A stretch of 64,000 nucleotides of DNA from Rhodococcoides fascians NBRC 12155 = LMG 3623 (GCF_001894785.1 NZ_BCWW01000001.1:992001-1056000), one strand, 5' to 3'; positions 1 to 9,488 are shown, numbered from the stretch's first letter. The notes: generated by a model not told the origin, from the sequence alone. Translations and numbers: made by a program.

Positions 1-2
1 AA

Positions 3-569
3 GTGGCCGACGGGTTGGTGGCCAACGACCCGAAGCCCATCGAGGATGCGTTGCGCAAGGCTCGGGCGACGCAGTCCGGAATCGATGCTCTGCGGACCGA
101 TCTCAAGGGCGGCCGGGAGATCGCGCGCATTTCTCCGATGTACTGGAATCATCGCACTCGGTTGGCGGCCCTGGCGGCGACAGCCGACCCCATCGACAAC
201 GCTGTTCGCAATATTCGGGTGCTGGCACGGCGGTCGTTGACCTTGGTGCGCGACGACGAAATTCTGGACCCGCGGGTGGTCGACGAGGTGGAGAAGCTGG
301 CGCATGCGGTGGAAGTCCTACGCCAGATGATTCTCGCCGATCCGGGGCAGAAGCCGGATGCGGCGGAGGCCGCGCGGGTGTTGCGGTCGGTTGCTGCCGG
401 AGCGAAGCCGGAACTGATCTCGAACGCCGGGTTGTCGGCGACGGTGGTGCTCGCTCAGTTGCGGTCGATCATCGTCGATCTGTTGCAGGTCGCCGGGCTC
501 AAGCGCATCTCTGCGCTGGCGACTCTGCCGCCGACGGTCAAGCATCCGCACGTCCCGCCGGAGTTGTGA
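3..569 (+). CDS. C-terminal part of a FUSC/aromatic-acid-exporter-like protein (5' partial)
   Basis: The reading frame is open from the left edge, so the GTG at position 3 is probably internal and the N-terminus lies outside the window. The visible 188 residues are mostly helical, with no membrane segment, and contain repeated Arg/Leu-rich helices and the run ISPMYWNHRTRLAALAA. This resembles the cytoplasmic C-terminal region of FUSC or aromatic acid exporter family proteins in actinobacteria. That assignment is from memory of the family and is moderate only. It ends 78 bases before the CDF transporter gene, with a palindromic operator between them, so the two are probably not co-transcribed. 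Confidence 0.5.
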   Translation: MADGLVANDPKPIEDALRKARATQSGIDALRTDLKGGREIARISPMYWNHRTRLAALAATADPIDNAVRNIRVLARRSLTLVRDDEILDPRVVDEVEKLAHAVEVLRQMILADPGQKPDAAEAARVLRSVAAGAKPELISNAGLSATVVLAQLRSIIVDLLQVAGLKRISALATLPPTVKHPHVPPEL

Positions 570-588
570 CCCGAGCACACCATTGCAT

Positions 589-608
589 ATATGCGTATGT
601 ACGCATAT
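589..608. promoter_or_regulatory. 20-bp perfect palindrome, probable metal-sensor operator
   Basis: The sequence ATATGCGTA-TG-TACGCATAT has two 9-base arms that are exact reverse complements around a 2-base centre. It ends 39 bases before the start codon of the CDF transporter. AT-rich ATATG...CATAT inverted repeats of this kind are typical of ArsR/SmtB-family metal-sensing repressors (known for the family). No ArsR gene lies in the window, so the regulator would act in trans. The palindrome is seen directly; the regulator class is inferred. Confidence 0.6.
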
Positions 609-647
609 GGTGACTGCCTGAAGTCGTTGCAGTCACGAGGGGGAGTC

Positions 648-1577
648 ATGGGCGCGGGTCACGGACACAGCCACGGCGTGGGTGGTCATTCGCCCGACGG
701 CGCGGGACCGCCCAGATCTCGGGTTCGCAAGATGATCGTGGCGTTGGCCGTTCTGGTGGTGTTCCTGGTGGTCGAACTGACCGTGGCGCTGGCCATCGGC
801 TCGCTCGGTCTGCTGGCCGATGCCGGCCACATGCTCACCGACGTACTCGGGATGTCGATGGGCTTGATCGCTCTCGTCCTTGCGCGAAAGGGAAGTGCCG
901 CAGCGGCAAGGACATTCGGTTGGCACCGTGCCGAGGTGCTCACCGCGATCGCGAATGCTGTTCTGCTGCTGGGCGTTGCGGCGTTCATCATGTACGAGGC
1001 GATATCGCGCATCGGCGATGCGCCCGAGATCCCCGGTCTTCCGTTGATTCTCACCGCTGCGGCCGGTCTTGCCGCGAACATCGTCGTCATGATGCTCATC
1101 CGCGGCGATGCGAAGGACTCCCTCGCCGTTCGCGGTGCCTACATGGAGGTGCTGGCCGACGCAGTCGGCAGCGTCGGTGTGTTGGTGGGCGGTGTGCTCA
1201 TGCTGGTGTTCGGGTGGACCTGGGTCGACATCGTCGTCGGCGTGCTCATCTCGCTGTGGGTGGTTCCGCGTGCGATCAAGCTCGCCGGGTCGGCACTGCG
1301 CATCCTCACTCAGGCGAGTCCTGCCGACGTCGACGTGGACGCGTTGACCGGAGATCTGAGCGCCCTTCCCGGAGTGACGGGAGTGCACGACTTGCATGTG
1401 TGGACCCTGACCACCGGAATGGACGTGGCCACGGTGCATCTGGAGTGCGAGGGGTCGTCGTCGATGGTGCTCGATCGAGCGCGCTCGCTGCTGTCGACCT
1501 ACGGACTCGACCATGCCACCGTGCAGGTCGAGCCGACCGCACACGGCCGAACCTGCAAGGAAGAGCTCACCTGGTGA
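648..1577 (+). CDS. Cation diffusion facilitator (CDF) metal exporter, CzcD/ZnT-like
   Basis: A 309-residue membrane protein expected to export divalent metal ions such as zinc in exchange for protons. The N-terminus is His-rich (HGHSHG), followed by about six membrane segments. The second membrane segment carries the HxxxD metal site (DAGHMLTD). The matching site in the fifth segment reads EVLAD, with Glu in place of the usual His, a variant seen in actinobacterial CDFs. A cytoplasmic C-terminal domain (GVTGVHDLHVWTLTTG) is present and the protein ends near a His/Cys tail (HGRTCKEE). I chose the ATG at 648 because it follows a GAGGGGGAG ribosome-binding site; upstream in-frame ATGs fall inside the palindrome. 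Its 3' end overlaps the convergent PPOX gene by 11 bases. Metal specificity cannot be read from sequence. Confidence 0.88.
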   Translation: MGAGHGHSHGVGGHSPDGAGPPRSRVRKMIVALAVLVVFLVVELTVALAIGSLGLLADAGHMLTDVLGMSMGLIALVLARKGSAAAARTFGWHRAEVLTAIANAVLLLGVAAFIMYEAISRIGDAPEIPGLPLILTAAAGLAANIVVMMLIRGDAKDSLAVRGAYMEVLADAVGSVGVLVGGVLMLVFGWTWVDIVVGVLISLWVVPRAIKLAGSALRILTQASPADVDVDALTGDLSALPGVTGVHDLHVWTLTTGMDVATVHLECEGSSSMVLDRARSLLSTYGLDHATVQVEPTAHGRTCKEELTW

Positions 1578-2034
1578 CGGTGCGTACCTTGGTTCCCGGA
1601 CGCCAGATGTCGATCTGCATGTGATCGTCCACCAGTGACGTCAGTACCACTTCGCCGATGTCGAGATCGAACACGTGATACGGCACGAGTTCGCCGGGAG
1701 TCGCGTCGAATATCGGTTGCAGCACAGCAGGATCGGTGATTTCTGCGGCGATTCCGCTGATCTTTGCGTCGCCGCCCTCCATGGAGTGATGGCCGGGATT
1801 GCTGTGCAGTGCGAACCGGCCGTCGCGCTGAAGATCTCGCGCTTTGGCGGCATCGAGCATCGAGCCGAGTCGCAGCACCCCGGTGTCCACGAACTCCACC
1901 TCGGTTCCGCTCACGCGCGGTGAGCCGTCCGCTCGTAGCGTCGCAAGAACATGGTGCTTGTGCGCGGTGAATCGAGCACGCACCGCGGACGCGAGTATCG
2001 GGGCCGCTGCCGAGAATTCGTTCCACGTCGTCAT
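1567..2034 (-). CDS. Pyridoxamine 5'-phosphate oxidase family protein
   Basis: A 155-residue protein of the split beta-barrel flavin/F420-binding family. The stretch KHHVLATLRADGSPRVSG is the usual first strand pair of PPOX-like proteins, and LRLGSMLDAAKARDLQRDGR matches the part that contacts the cofactor phosphate. Such proteins reduce or oxidise small molecules with FMN or F420, or bind haem; the substrate is unknown. The start is the ATG at 2034, giving MTTWNEFS; a longer in-frame extension is rejected because it is not family-like. Convergent with the CDF gene and monocistronic as far as visible. Confidence 0.75.
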   Translation of the reverse strand: MTTWNEFSAAAPILASAVRARFTAHKHHVLATLRADGSPRVSGTEVEFVDTGVLRLGSMLDAAKARDLQRDGRFALHSNPGHHSMEGGDAKISGIAAEITDPAVLQPIFDATPGELVPYHVFDLDIGEVVLTSLVDDHMQIDIWRPGTKVRTVTR

Positions 2035-2151
2035 GCGCACATTATGCGACCCGGCACCGACAGTGTTGGGAAAGAATGCACGGAACCCGCCCGAACAGAA
2101 GGAATTCCGCCGATTGCGTTCGATATCGCGCACTCTTTCCCGCTGGACCTG

Positions 2152-2925
2152 TCAGATCCAGAATCGCATCAGGTAGTTGCCGTTGCCGGCGAAGAACTCG
2201 GGGACCCCCGACAATCCGAACAAGGTGTAGATCGCACCGAAGAAGGCGGCGTTGACGGCCGGCACGAAAAGCAACGCAACGAGGACGAGGATCCCGTATC
2301 CCTTGAACTGGTTCAGTGACGCTCGGGTGGTGGGTGAGAGCGAGGGTTCGAGGGCGGCGTAGCCGTCGAGTCCGGGCACCGGGATCAGGTTGAGGATCGT
2401 GGCCATGATCTGCAGGAACGCCAGAAAGCTGAGCCCGTACCAGAAGGCGGCGTTGGTGCCGTCGGTGCCGAACAGTCTGATGACCACCAGAAGAACAACG
2501 GCGAGAACGGCATTGGCGAACGGGCCGGCCAGGGCGATGCGCCGCTGGGTCGACGCCGAGAACTGGCCGGTGCGCAGGTACACGGCACCGCCCGGCAGGC
2601 CGATCCCACCGATCGCGATGAACACCACCGGGAGAACGATGGACAGCAGCGGGTGGGTGTACTTCAGCGGGTTCAGGGTCAGGTAGCCGCGGAGCTCGAC
2701 TTCGCGATCACCGGCTCGAAACGCGGTGTAGGCGTGTCCGAATTCGTGCAGGCACACCGACGCGATCCACCCGGCGAGAACGAGTACGAACACTCCGATG
2801 CGCGCGGCGACGGACGTGACGTCTTCTGCCGTCCAGGCAAGAGCACCGCCGATTCCGGCGATGGCGAGTACCGCGACGAAGATCGGACTGGGCAGGACGG
2901 GACCGCGCCGCACCGGAACGGTCAT
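2152..2925 (-). CDS. Site-2 protease family (M50) membrane metallopeptidase
   Basis: A 257-residue polytopic membrane protein with the zinc-binding HExxH motif at residues 60-64 (HEFGH) and the second motif NLIPVPGLDG near residue 185, both within hydrophobic segments. These are the signatures of intramembrane M50 proteases. The gene overlaps the preceding 221-residue gene by 4 bases (ATGA), so the two are translationally coupled. In Mycobacterium an M50 protein (Rv0359) and a hypothetical protein (Rv0358) also sit beside purA, so this is a conserved neighbourhood. The substrate is unknown; nothing in the window looks like a cognate anti-sigma factor. Confidence 0.85.
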   Translation of the reverse strand: MTVPVRRGPVLPSPIFVAVLAIAGIGGALAWTAEDVTSVAARIGVFVLVLAGWIASVCLHEFGHAYTAFRAGDREVELRGYLTLNPLKYTHPLLSIVLPVVFIAIGGIGLPGGAVYLRTGQFSASTQRRIALAGPFANAVLAVVLLVVIRLFGTDGTNAAFWYGLSFLAFLQIMATILNLIPVPGLDGYAALEPSLSPTTRASLNQFKGYGILVLVALLFVPAVNAAFFGAIYTLFGLSGVPEFFAGNGNYLMRFWI

Positions 2926-3587
2926 CGGACCAGCAACCACTCCTGATGGTGGCGGTAGAAGGTCGACCGCTTCACTGCCTTGCCGCCGGCGATGCCGTCG
3001 CGGGTCAGTTCGGCGGCGGGGGAGCCGAGTTGCATGGCGCGGCCGCTCACCCAGCGGCGCGGCAGAAATCGGCGACGGCCGACCACGCGTGCACGGAGGC
3101 CGGGCATGTCCGGGGTGGGGGCCACCTCGACTCCGGGGACGACGCCGGAGAACAACCGGGTGTCGTCGACGTAGGCCTCGCCTTCGAGGTCGGTTCCGTC
3201 GGCACCGCCGAGCAGAGCCCTCCCGACGACGGCCTTGCCTGCATCGTCGCGGATGAGGGGTGTGCTCGACGCAGTGCCCGTCAAGGCGACCTTGGCGGCA
3301 CGTGACCCGGTGCCCAGCTTGTAGATGTGAGCGGCATCGGTTGCGTTCTCCGGCACGAACGCGACTTCGACGTGCAGCCGTTCGGTGCGCATCAGGCGCG
3401 TCAGCAGCGCGGCGAGGGACGCATCGTCGCCCAGGACGATGATGCGTGGCTCGGGGGCGGATTCGATGTCGGAGAAGATCGCGCTGCAATCGTCGTCGGT
3501 CGGTACTGCGTCGGCGTTGCGCAGTGGGACGTCGGTCAGCGTGATCGGCAGCAGCGGGTTGCCGCACTGCAGAACGAACGGTGTCAC
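2922..3587 (-). CDS. Conserved hypothetical protein, purA neighbour (Rv0358-like)
   Basis: A 221-residue soluble protein, recognised mainly by context: it is divergent from purA and overlaps the M50 protease gene by 4 bases, as Rv0358 does in M. tuberculosis. The N-terminal half contains a Rossmann-like strand (PRIIVLGDDASLAALLTRLM). The C-terminal half is basic (ARVVGRRRFLPRRWVSGR) and ends STFYRHHQEWLLVR. No catalytic motif is recognised. The coupling suggests it acts with the M50 protease. It might be mistaken for a diacylglycerol kinase fragment, but no glycine-rich GGDG loop is present. Confidence 0.7.
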   Translation of the reverse strand: MTPFVLQCGNPLLPITLTDVPLRNADAVPTDDDCSAIFSDIESAPEPRIIVLGDDASLAALLTRLMRTERLHVEVAFVPENATDAAHIYKLGTGSRAAKVALTGTASSTPLIRDDAGKAVVGRALLGGADGTDLEGEAYVDDTRLFSGVVPGVEVAPTPDMPGLRARVVGRRRFLPRRWVSGRAMQLGSPAAELTRDGIAGGKAVKRSTFYRHHQEWLLVR

Positions 3588-3727
3588 GGCGCTCCTAGAT
3601 CTTCCGATGAATCCTCGTCACGACCATAGTGCCCTCGTTCGGCGTCGACCGTAGCGGCATGCGGGCCAGCTCACCGCCTCGGCTAGACTGTTCCCCCGGC
3701 CACTGTCGCGCCTGCGACGAATGGTGA

Positions 3728-5080
<1,353 letters not shown>

Positions 5081-5095
5081 CCGAACCCGTCACCG

Positions 5096-5129
5096 AAAAG
5101 CCCCGAGGCACTCTGCTTCGGGGCTTTTT
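5096..5129 (+). terminator. Rho-independent terminator of purA
   Basis: The sequence AAAAGCCCCGAGGC is followed by a short loop and GCTTCGGGGCTTTTT. It forms an 11-bp GC-rich stem whose 3' arm runs into five T residues, 16 bases after the purA stop codon. Confidence 0.9.
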
Positions 5130-5493
5130 GCTGTCTCCGTGCGGACCGATAGACCCAGGATCGTCTGTGTCGATGAAACAGGCTGCGCTCTCGTAGACCG
5201 GCTGTAAACAACCATTCCGACGGGTATTCGCCTCAAAACGGCCGAGGTTAGGTGTCCGATTCGACCGATTCCGGATAGGGCTCCGCTTTACAGATGATTG
5301 CGACATGTAAACGCAGAGTTCGAAACGAGCGGCCGAAAAGACTCCTGGACTTTTACTCTCACTTGGGTAACAGGCCAGGTAGACGTGGCGAAACAATGAG
5401 CATCGCACCAATTGCGGAGGCCTCTTCGGATGGCCGACGATCCGATCGGATCACCCCCCTCGGCCAATGAGGCCACCGAAGAAAGTAGAACGA
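5130..5493. other. Intergenic region upstream of the SipW-type operon
   Basis: 364 bases without a convincing gene. It is less GC-rich by eye than its surroundings. It contains an inverted repeat TTTACA (5287-5292) / TGTAAA (5306-5311) with 13 bases between, and a further TGTAAA at 5203-5208, which could be sites for a regulator of the operon that begins at 5494. No clear -35/-10 pair or riboswitch is recognised. Short ORFs here lack ribosome-binding sites and family likeness. Confidence 0.4.
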
Positions 5494-6045
5494 ATGAACA
5501 AGGCAACCAAGGGTGCACTCGCCGGTGGTGCAGCGGTAGTGCTGCTGCTGGGCGGCGCGGGCTCGTATGCGCTGTGGAGTGACACCGAGACGATCGCCGG
5601 TGGCGGTGCAATTTCGACGGGCATTTTGAAGCTGGAGCCAGTGGGAGTCGGGACTTGGACCGACATTTCCCCGAGTGCCCCTGTTACTCCCGGCGATCTG
5701 GATATCGCGGCGTTCAACATGGTGCCGGGCGACGTCTTGGCCTACGACGTGACGTTTCGTGTAGACGCCGAAGGCGACAATTTGCAAGCGACTTTGATTC
5801 CGAACCAGGCATCGATCACCTACGGTGCCGGCGTCACCGCGAGTGAAATTACGGTGGCAACAGACACCCGGGACGCTGGCACTGGAGCGGCCATCCCTCC
5901 GCTCCTGACCGAAGCCAACGACGGCCAAGAGATCGACGTTCGGGTTGTGGTCACCTTCAATGCAGGCACGACTACGAACGTCGGTCAGAACTCGTCCGTC
6001 AACTTGGCCGGGTTTCAGGTCGTGCTCCAGCAAACTCGTGCATGA
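5494..6045 (+). CDS. SipW-type exported protein (TasA-like cargo 1, RER_14450-like family)
   Basis: A 183-residue secreted protein. Residues 8-23 form a hydrophobic signal segment ending GGAGSYALWSD, the alternate signal-peptide pattern cut by SipW-type signal peptidases; such actinobacterial proteins are known as alternate signal-mediated exported proteins (RER_14450 family). Right after the cut the mature protein has ISTGILKL, a strand motif repeated in the two sister proteins downstream. The rest is predicted beta-rich, like TasA/camelysin fibre subunits, without Cys. The ATG at 5494 is preferred over the upstream ATG at 5467 because it starts with the Lys-containing signal peptide. First gene of a five-gene operon that includes two signal peptidases. 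Surface fibre or matrix function is inferred. Confidence 0.8.
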   Translation: MNKATKGALAGGAAVVLLLGGAGSYALWSDTETIAGGGAISTGILKLEPVGVGTWTDISPSAPVTPGDLDIAAFNMVPGDVLAYDVTFRVDAEGDNLQATLIPNQASITYGAGVTASEITVATDTRDAGTGAAIPPLLTEANDGQEIDVRVVVTFNAGTTTNVGQNSSVNLAGFQVVLQQTRA

Positions 6046-6075
6046 TCCGGTCGTCTGCCTGACTTGACGCTGAGA

Positions 6076-6672
6076 ATGACCTCCAACCGGAAGCTTGTCG
6101 GAGCGGCTCTTGCGATCGCGGTGACTGTGCTGGCCCTCGGGTCGGTGCAGTCCACCGCGGCTTTGTGGCGCACCGATGCGACCGTGCCGGGGACGGGGCC
6201 GGTGAATACGGGCACGCTGGTGCTGACGGCGGGTTCCGGCGGGTCGACGCAGTCGACTTCTTTCCAATTCGACGAGCTGAAGCCGTCAGGCTTGATTCAA
6301 ACGGGTGACTTCGTTCAGCGGCCCTTGATCATTGCCAATGGAGGGACAATCCCCCTGAAGTTTCGCTTGGGCACAGTCGGGGTTCCGTCGTCGTCTGCGG
6401 GAATTGCCACGGTCCATGTCGACGCTCGACGAGTTGAGTCGACTGCGGACTGTCCGACGACCGGCTCGGTACCTGGCGGCGTCGCCACGCTTGCTGATGT
6501 CAGCGTACAAACCAAGGGCTCAGCCAGTGGGGTAGCGGGTTGGACCAATATCCCACGCAATACCAGCGCCACGGTGTGTATTCGCTCGACCTTGCTCGTT
6601 GCACCCGCGGCGGCTGTGGCGTATCGGCATGTGTTCACCTTCGATGCCCAGCAACTGAAGAACAACCCATGA
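6076..6672 (+). CDS. SipW-type exported protein (cargo 2)
   Basis: A 198-residue secreted protein with hydrophobic residues 7-24, then STAALWRTD, the same ALW signature as in cargo 1, and the post-cleavage strand VNTGTLVL. The mature part is beta-rich (IIANGGTIPLKFRLGTVGV) with two Cys (TADCPTT and ATVCIRS) that could form one disulfide outside the cell. The ATG at 6076 gives a Lys/Arg-starting signal peptide; a TTG at 6064 is an alternative start. Its stop overlaps the start of the signal peptidase gene (ATGA), so cargo and peptidase are translated together. Confidence 0.75.
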   Translation: MTSNRKLVGAALAIAVTVLALGSVQSTAALWRTDATVPGTGPVNTGTLVLTAGSGGSTQSTSFQFDELKPSGLIQTGDFVQRPLIIANGGTIPLKFRLGTVGVPSSSAGIATVHVDARRVESTADCPTTGSVPGGVATLADVSVQTKGSASGVAGWTNIPRNTSATVCIRSTLLVAPAAAVAYRHVFTFDAQQLKNNP

Positions 6673-7244
6673 CATCAGTAGGCGAGCACAGAGCAGCCAG
6701 TAAATCTACCGGCGTCCGTTGGTGGATAGGACATGTGCTGTCGTGGACAGCGCTGTTATTCGTCGTTGCTGTACTTTTGGCTTCGATCGTGGTTCCCAAG
6801 TTGGGTAACGCGATGCCCCTCACCGTCTTGACGTCGTCGATGGAGCCGACGTACCCGCCGGGAACGCTGATAGTCGTCCGACAGACCGATGTAGAAAATC
6901 TGGGTGTCGGCGAGGCAATTACCTATCAGATCAAATCGGGTGAACCGGGTGTGATAACCCACCGCATTGTCGGCACCACGTTCGACAAGGACGGGAAGCA
7001 GCTTTACATCACGCAGGGCGACAACAATTCTGCTCCTGATCAGGACCCGGTGAGGCCCGTCCAGGTTCGCGGAACAGTGTGGTACAGCATCCCGTACTTG
7101 GGATATGTGAACAACTGGATCACAGGTGAGCGTCGGTCGGTGTTCGTCGGCGTCGTCGTCGCTGGATTACTCGCTTTCGCTCTGTATCAATTCGTCGGAG
7201 CCGGCCTCGACAGTAAACGAGCCAGAAAGAAGACCGATCTCTGA
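6669..7244 (+). CDS. Signal peptidase I, SipW/archaeal (ER) type
   Basis: A 191-residue membrane peptidase. One membrane helix (about 20-45) precedes the catalytic Ser in LTSSMEP (Ser57). The second box is GVITHRIVG, with His98 where bacterial enzymes of the usual type have Lys, and the third is ITQGDNNSAPD with Asp118. Ser-His-Asp is the hallmark of the SipW/archaeal/ER branch of family S26. A second membrane helix lies near residues 157-178, followed by a basic tail. It overlaps the cargo-2 stop by 4 bases and the next cargo start by 1 base, so it very probably processes the neighbouring ALW-type signal peptides. Confidence 0.88.
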   Translation: MTSVGEHRAASKSTGVRWWIGHVLSWTALLFVVAVLLASIVVPKLGNAMPLTVLTSSMEPTYPPGTLIVVRQTDVENLGVGEAITYQIKSGEPGVITHRIVGTTFDKDGKQLYITQGDNNSAPDQDPVRPVQVRGTVWYSIPYLGYVNNWITGERRSVFVGVVVAGLLAFALYQFVGAGLDSKRARKKTDL

Positions 7245-7870
7245 TGGGCGCGCATGCGGTTCCCACAACGCTTTTCGCACGCGTACTGCGCCTCGTAGGA
7301 AGTGCGCGGGTTCGCGCGTTGCTGTCGCTTGGAATGGTGCTGGGGTTGGGTGCCGTCGGAACTCTCGCAGTGTGGTCGACAAGTGCCACGGCAACATCTG
7401 GTGAGTTCGCCACCGGATCGGTCGACATTCGACTCGACGGCAGTGAAGGTCCTGTGACGCAACCTTACGAATTCGCGCTCGCGCCAACGTCACTCCTGCC
7501 CGGTAATAGCACGGCGGCCGTCATAGCGGTACAAAACCGTGGAAGCCTCCCGTTCCGGTACGGCGTCTCCGTCGTCGGGTCCGGCTCGCTGTCTTCTGTG
7601 CTTACGGTGTCGGCGATGCCATCGGGATCCGTGTTCACGAACGGATCCAACAAAACGTGCACCGGCGGTACTGCACAGACTGCTGTAGTCCCCAGTGCTA
7701 GTTCAGCAGTGATGGTTCCGAATGCATCGGTTGGGCCCGTCGCCGCTACGACAGGCAACGCGAATCTTTGTATTCAGGCTACCTTGTCATCCGGCGCGGC
7801 CGCCAATCTGCAAGGTACGCAAGCGAATTTGACGCTACTGTTCACAGCGACTGGAGCGACCGGTGTCTAA
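7244..7870 (+). CDS. SipW-type exported protein (cargo 3)
   Basis: A 208-residue secreted protein. It has a longer basic N-terminus, then a hydrophobic stretch around residues 25-42 ending GTLAVWSTSATATSG, a variant of the ALW(S/R) signature, and the post-cleavage strand FATGSVDI. The mature part is Ser/Thr/Val-rich and beta-like with two Cys (NKTCTGG, NLCIQA). Start codon overlaps the stop of the peptidase gene (TGATG), and its end overlaps the next gene by 8 bases. Inferred to be a surface subunit related to cargo 1 and 2. Confidence 0.72.
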   Translation: MGAHAVPTTLFARVLRLVGSARVRALLSLGMVLGLGAVGTLAVWSTSATATSGEFATGSVDIRLDGSEGPVTQPYEFALAPTSLLPGNSTAAVIAVQNRGSLPFRYGVSVVGSGSLSSVLTVSAMPSGSVFTNGSNKTCTGGTAQTAVVPSASSAVMVPNASVGPVAATTGNANLCIQATLSSGAAANLQGTQANLTLLFTATGATGV

Positions 7871-9398
7871 CACATCGACGACACCCTTGGGGACGCTTCG
7901 CGAGCTCGCACTGTCTGTTGGGGCGGTCATGGGGCTGCTCTGTATTTCTGCCAGCATGTGCGCCGTCTTTTTCGCTGTGACTCCGCTTGTATTCAGGTCG
8001 GGTTCGATGGCACCAGCCATCGACACCGGGTCCGTCGCGCTGGCTCGAATGGTCCCAGCTGCTGAATTACAGGTCGGCGACGTCGTGAGTGTAGATCTTG
8101 CGGACGGGACGAAGATAACCCACCGCATCACCGAGATCGTTGGCCTCGTTGGCAATTCCGCAGAGCTCGTGCTCAAGGGCGACGCAAACGATGTCGTTGA
8201 TCCGGAGACCTATGTGGTCACCGAAGCGCAGCGTGTATTTGCAGACGTTCCGTACGCCGGCTATTTCGTCTCATGGCTCAGCACGCCCTTTGCGTGGGGA
8301 ATCGGTGCAGTGCTGTCGACTTCGCTGATTGCGATCGCCTGGCAGCCGAGCGAGCGCAAGAATGAGCGGCCCAGACACTCGTCCGGAAAGCACGTGGCCG
8401 TGTCTTCTGTTGCAATTGTCACGGTGGCCGCGACTGTGACCGGGGTGGGTGTCTCACGAAGTGAGATGACCCTGGCGGCTAGCACTGATGTTGCCTACGC
8501 CACGACGACACTGACAGCTGGAACTGTCGCGCTGCCCGCAAGTTTTACATGCGAGGGCGGTGGACTTTTGACTCCCGTCACCTTCAAATGGCCGAATACA
8601 AATGCCGCGTACACCTATACCCTTGACTTCGGCCCGGTCGGTGGGTCTCCCGTAGCTCAATTCGAGGTTGCGCCTTCGGCAGTGAACCCATCGACTTTCA
8701 GCTCGGCCAGCATTGGTGGCCTCTTGGCCCTTGGTACTTACCAACTGACGTTGAAAGCAAAAGTAGGAACCTTCTTGGCCACAGGCTCACGCACGCATAC
8801 GTTCTCCCGTCTCAATCTCGTGCTCGGTGTGACCAGCAGTTGCGGATCTCCATCGTCCACCACCGCGGGCGTCGCTGCCCGAAGTGCTCCCGCCCCAGCG
8901 ACGCCGACAACCGAATCCGTGCCACCGGTCACATCGACAACGGTCGCAACTGTTCCTCTGACGACGACTACGACTGTTCCTCCGACCACGACAACGACCG
9001 CACCCCCGACTACCACGACGACTGTTCCTCCGACTACAACGACCACGACCGTCCCGGTACCTCCGCCGCCGGTAACGACAACCACGACCGCACCCGTGGC
9101 GCTTGCGTCCCCGCAGACGTCCCCATCCGGCACATCGACTGCTCAGGTTGTCGACATCGACGGCTCTCCGACGCTGCAGATCGTCGACACCGCAGGCATC
9201 GTTCAGTACAGCGCTCCTGCTACCTCCAGCGAGGCGTACGGCTATGGCGTCAACTGGGCGGCCGGGGATCAGCTGTGGTTGCTCGGACCGGATCAGTTGG
9301 TTCGGCTGGACGCGTCGGGTGGAAGCTGGTCTCGAACGGTGGTCGACCCCGCAGCGACGGATGAGATCCCCGCCGAGATTCTCGCCCTTCTCCAATAG
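7863..9398 (+). CDS. Signal peptidase I (SipW type) fused to an exported cargo-like region
   Basis: A 511-residue multidomain protein. Residues 1-160 are a complete SipW-type signal peptidase: membrane helix about 16-40, catalytic Ser48 (FRSGSMAP), His87 (KITHRI), Asp107 (LKGDAND) and a C-terminal helix about 139-160. A second hydrophobic segment (178-197) is followed by SEMTLAASTDVAYATTTLTAGTVAL split here as a cargo-like start with LTAGTVAL, then a beta-sandwich-like region (about 220-330) with two Cys. Next comes a low-complexity Thr/Pro linker (about 355-415, repeats of TTTTTVPP) typical of wall-spanning or glycosylated stalks, and an acidic C-terminal domain ending PAEILALLQ. GTG start; 8-base overlap with cargo 3. 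It may tether or cleave its own cargo domain; this is inference. Confidence 0.8.
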   Translation: MSNTSTTPLGTLRELALSVGAVMGLLCISASMCAVFFAVTPLVFRSGSMAPAIDTGSVALARMVPAAELQVGDVVSVDLADGTKITHRITEIVGLVGNSAELVLKGDANDVVDPETYVVTEAQRVFADVPYAGYFVSWLSTPFAWGIGAVLSTSLIAIAWQPSERKNERPRHSSGKHVAVSSVAIVTVAATVTGVGVSRSEMTLAASTDVAYATTTLTAGTVALPASFTCEGGGLLTPVTFKWPNTNAAYTYTLDFGPVGGSPVAQFEVAPSAVNPSTFSSASIGGLLALGTYQLTLKAKVGTFLATGSRTHTFSRLNLVLGVTSSCGSPSSTTAGVAARSAPAPATPTTESVPPVTSTTVATVPLTTTTTVPPTTTTTAPPTTTTTVPPTTTTTTVPVPPPPVTTTTTAPVALASPQTSPSGTSTAQVVDIDGSPTLQIVDTAGIVQYSAPATSSEAYGYGVNWAAGDQLWLLGPDQLVRLDASGGSWSRTVVDPAATDEIPAEILALLQ

Positions 9399-9488
9399 CG
9401 CAGACGTCACATATATCTCCGAATCGAAGTGCGCGTCTACGAATCGGGTGGATAATCGAGGCCAAGTAAAGCGACGGAGGGCCGGTCG

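Noticed and set aside
8960-9090. Thr/Pro codon repeats considered as a CRISPR or tandem DNA repeat
   Set aside because: The repeats are irregular ACN/CCN codons in frame with a protein stalk; no spacer structure exists.
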